Part shown: positions 27,781-30,567 of the stretch, piece after piece
Numbering within the stretch: position 1 is the first letter of the stretch
How the letters are laid out: each line of letters opens with the position of its first letter
Assembly (NCBI RefSeq): GCF_019112545.1
Contig: NW_025064894.1
Coordinates: 1,154,109-1,184,675, forward strand
Direction: 5' to 3'
Source: Guyanagaster necrorhizus
Taxonomy: Eukaryota > Basidiomycota > Agaricomycetes > Agaricales > Physalacriaceae
DNA length: 30,567 nucleotides
The notes under the pieces: model-generated
Seen by the model: only the letters and a program-made list of their open reading frames with translations
Database searches by the model: none
What the model was told of the DNA's origin: nothing
Made by a program: the position numbers and the translations under genes

Positions 27781-30432
27781 TCCTCCACTTTGGTTTCAGT
27801 GCTGAGATCCTCTTCTTTCTTTTGAAGTTCAGCAATCTGGGCTTGAATATCCTCTCAGGTCTGCTTCTTCTTTAGGAAATCTTTGGCTATATGGCCTTTC
27901 TGTCTGCAGTTGAAGCACTTTTCCTCCTTCTTCATCTGGTCAATGTCCATGGGCTTCCCTGCCTCTGTATAAGTTGTTCTGGTTCCTGTTTTCTGTGTTC
28001 TATAAGTGGGGGCTGTAGAGGATCCCAATGATTTCCTGGCAGTTGTTCCCAATGATTTTGAATTGTTCAGGGTTGGCAGTGTCAACTTCTTTGGATTGTC
28101 TTGCAGGGTCAACAATTCCGCTTTCTGCCTTTGTTGCTCCTTGAACATCTCAATGATTCTTTCCTTCCATTCATCATACCCCACTGGCATCAAGACTTTG
28201 ATGCTGATCACTGAGATCATCATGATGTATGAGAAGGGGACTCTCCACTTGAGGGCCTCCACCATTCTTCTGTCATTAGCAGTATCATTCTGAATTCTGG
28301 TGAGTTTGGCAAGTTGTTCCAGCTTGTCAAAATAGTTGGCTGCTGCCTTATTGCCCATCTTGTAGTCCTTGATCTTCTGTTTATGCACCTCCTGTACTGT
28401 CAGATCAATGAATTTATTATGAAGCATTTGCTTGAATACCAGCCATGAAAGGTATCGGTAATGCTCCTGAGTTGTTGATTGGAAGTTTGGAGAAATCAAG
28501 ATCCACCAGGTTTTTGCCTTTTCTTCAAGATAGGAGATGGTGAATACAATCTCATTCATATCAGTCTCAAGATATCCAATGTAGACTTTGAAGTATTGTT
28601 CAGTCTACTAGGAATCAGTCTATGTCATCTGAGGCCGCCTTAAATGGTTGGGGCTTCCAGAGTAGATCTGGTTGGCATTGTAAGATAGTGGCATTTTCAG
28701 GAAGTGCACCCATCATATTAGGCCATTCTGAGAATGGTGGCTGATGCCATTCATCAGGTGGTCAAGAGAATGAGTGTAGAGAGTTGTTGTCTGCTACTGG
28801 GCTCCTCTGAGGGACTGCTTCTTTTTAGACAATTACTTCATCCTTCATAGTGAACCCTAGCTAGACTGCTTCTGGGTCATTTCAAATTGGCTCTTTCCTG
28901 GTTCCACTCTCAGTGGCTTCATCAGGTGGTGGCTGTGCACTCAGGATTCAGCTTTCCTTGCCAGTCCAGGGATTTTGGTATGTGGTTGGCAGGTTTTTCA
29001 GCTGTGGTCAGAATCAAGACAGCTGTGTTGCCATTGATCAGGACAAGGAGGCAGAGCATGAAAATGTACTTCAGATGGATGGGGCCATATACACAGCTCA
29101 TTTTGAGGTGACAGAGAGTGACCATGGCATTGGTCATATGGGTTTTAGCATCTGATAGATTGGTGGTCTTTGAATTGGGTCTTCAGGATGTTTCTTGCTG
29201 TATTGCTCCACAGCATAATCAGTTGCTGCATGCCTTAGGATTTCTGTTCTTTCATTAGGTGTTGATTGAACATATAACTGTCCCATTTGTGATGCTACCC
29301 AGGTAGTGTCATGCCATAGAAAGTTTACCCCCCACAGGTAGAATTCTTGATACTCCTGTGCTCATGCCTCCTGTATCACTCTTTCCAATTCTTCTTCATC
29401 CATGTCTTCTTGAAGTCCATAGGCCAGTTCTCCACCAAGACAAGGTGAACCACTGCTTTCAGTTCTCTCATCCTCCCTGTCCTTGTCATCCTCTTCTTCT
29501 CTAAGGAGGGAAGCAGTGGGTGGGTTGTAGAAACTCTCTGTGCCCCCTTGTGGTCATGCTGTAAATCCACTGTCCTGACTGGGTACTAGGTCTAGCCATG
29601 GGGCCTGAAAAGTCTGAGGCATTGAGATAAGTGGAAGCCAGCTGACTTCTGATATCAGAGTCATACTAATTTCCTCCTGTTGCTCACACTGCCACCACTT
29701 GCTCATGATAGAGCTGGACATTTCTTCTGTACCTGTTGTCAAGGAGTTGCCTGACCACTTGACTCCTGAGGAATCCTCAGAGAGTGTGGGTGGGGATGTG
29801 GATGGTACCAGGGACTCATAATCTATAGTGTCTGAGGATGGACTTGTCATCTCTGAATGTGGTGTCAATACTGGGGGTTTGTCAGAGAGGGGGATATTGT
29901 GGGGTTAGAGAGTATGGGGTGGTTCCTGAGACATTGTCTCTAGCTGGAGAAGAGACTCTGCTTCTCCTGGCTTCATTGGCTATGAGGACTTCTGCATTGA
30001 TCCAACACTCTGGTGCTCATGGGTCAGAGTTGGTGATGCTTGGCTCTCTGAAGACCAGGGTAGAGAGCAAGTGGTTGGCATAGACTAGAGTGAGTACTGA
30101 TGTGACCTTGGGTCGAAGTCCATACCAGTTGGATATGTTGGCTCTGGCCAGTTGGTCCCTCTCAATTTCTCACTGCTGCTCCCTATGCTGGCGATCATGC
30201 TTGGCAGCTCTCCTGGCCTGGCTCTGGAGGATGAGATGCTCCTCAAGCTCACTTCAGGGTGGCTGGGGAATGTTTTGCTGCCTCTGTTCTTCTTGTCAGA
30301 GGGCCTCATCATAGTTGAAGGGAATATTAAGGTCCCACACAGAGAAAAGTCAATGGATAATTTCGTTTCTGTTTTCCTGGATTTGTCACTCATTGTTGAG
30401 CCAGTCCAAGAGAGCCCACTCCAGCCCTCCAC
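27781..30432 (-). pseudogene. gag of the gypsy element
   Basis: The frame starting at 30432 (internal ATG at 30393, MSDKSRKTETKLSIDF) can be followed to about 28610 through several stops. It is rich in Ser/Pro and acidic residues, then has a capsid-like part (EFYLWGVNFLWHD, ATDYAVEQYSKKHPE). About 28607 a one-base loss moves it to the frame of 28559-27855 (ISYLEEKAKTWWILIS, VFKQMLHNKF, YFDKLEQLAKLT), the conserved retrotransposon Gag core. A CCHC zinc knuckle near 27900 reads CFNCRQKGHIAKDF, with its last cysteine replaced by Phe. The TGA at 27855 probably came from CGA, because the frame runs on as EDIQAQIAELQKKEEDL. Gag and pol were probably one polyprotein. Confidence 0.75.
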
Positions 30433-30567
30433 TGATCCTGACTGAGTGGTGGGCTGAGGGGATGGGGCTGTGAGGCTGGCTGTGAGGTGTCATGTGGCAG
30501 GGTCCTGCAGCCATCCGATGATATGCAGGCTACATGTCCAGCCCTATAATTTGCAAATTCTGCATAA
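30433..30567 (-). other. 5' untranslated leader of the gypsy element (partial)
   Basis: No frame, no LTR terminus (TGTTA/TAACA) and no tRNA-complementary primer site were found up to the window edge, so the 5' LTR should begin further right. Confidence 0.4.

Larger units (their letters stand above)
21915..30567. other. CpG-depleted region (repeat decay)
   Basis: Between about 21915 and 23830 I saw essentially no CG dinucleotide, and only about sixteen between 23831 and 30567, counted by eye. The left two thirds of the window has many per 100 bases in places. TG and CA are correspondingly common. The pattern covers retrotransposon and non-retrotransposon DNA alike, and its left border lies about 120 bp beyond the tRNA-like gene. 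Methylation of CpG in repeats followed by deamination is the likely cause. Confidence 0.8.
23371..30567 (-). mobile_element. Ty3/gypsy chromovirus-type LTR retrotransposon, decayed (5' end beyond the window)
   Basis: In minus orientation the order is leader, gag with CCHC knuckle, protease, reverse transcriptase, RNase H, integrase, chromodomain, polypurine tract and 3' LTR. Integrase downstream of RNase H and a terminal chromodomain define the chromovirus branch of Ty3/gypsy. About 6.7 kb of internal sequence is present. The 5' LTR and primer binding site were not found before 30567. The predicted target duplication is GTTAT (23366-23370); its partner should lie past the missing 5' LTR. The coding frames carry many stops and a few indels, so the copy cannot encode its own proteins. 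Confidence 0.9.

Noticed and set aside
29376..29570. 64-codon minus-strand frame in gag
   Set aside because: The Gag reading continues in the frame of 30432 through this stretch, with stops from CGA; this frame is a shadow.
28887..30445. Plus-strand frames over the gag region
   Set aside because: Antisense shadows of decayed gag made long by the loss of CpG.
1..30567. CRISPR arrays, bacterial-type operons, phage or defence systems
   Set aside because: The genes are spliced and eukaryotic; no direct-repeat array or bacterial gene was seen.

Overview
This window looks like a piece of an Agaricomycete (mushroom-type basidiomycete) genome. The reasons are intron-rich genes with introns of about 50-80 nt, a pair of agaric-style F-box/leucine-rich proteins, a fungal CLIP-170 homologue, and Ty1/copia and chromodomain Ty3/gypsy retrotransposons. 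All calls are by reading; no alignment or database search was run.

Layout. (1) 1-500: the 5' end of a young Ty1/copia element on the minus strand (open Gag start, internal-tRNA-type primer binding site, LTR edge) abuts an F-box/LRR-like gene lacking its 5' part (501-1598). (2) 2029-3615: an F-box protein gene broken by two frame changes. (3) 5028-8935: three minus-strand copies of one medium-chain dehydrogenase/reductase (MDR) gene: an intact five-exon copy (5028-6344), a shredded remnant (about 6690-7392) and a full-length pseudogene (about 7700-8935). (4) 9504-13027: a six-exon gene for a 1019-residue CLIP-170 family microtubule plus-end protein (CAP-Gly domain, long coiled coil, two C-terminal zinc knuckles), the best conserved gene here. 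(5) 13268-13739: a two-exon orphan of 140 residues. (6) 15313-16586: another MDR copy, normal except for one inserted base. (7) 19997-21253: an intact MDR copy on the plus strand whose nucleotide-binding motif is altered. (8) 21696-21791: a serine-type tRNA-like gene with an odd 13-nt insert. (9) About 21915-30567: a region almost without CpG. It holds a solo LTR with perfect target-site duplication, a decayed gene with arginine-to-stop changes, and a chromovirus-type Ty3/gypsy element running off the right edge.

Two stories stand out. The first is birth and death of an MDR oxidoreductase family around CLIP-170: five copies in about 16 kb share one exon layout and range from intact to debris. 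The second is a sharp switch from normal to CpG-depleted DNA just right of the tRNA-like gene. In the decayed region, CG has become TG or CA and conserved arginine codons have become stops. A short segment at 19527-19715 has a CpG-depleted relative at about 22744-22960, so the mutation spectrum can be read inside this window. This fits cytosine methylation followed by deamination of repeats.

I did not find an unmistakable new multi-gene system. The least explained items are a 57-nt near-perfect hairpin at 14463-14519, the tRNA-like gene, the altered MDR copy and the orphan gene.
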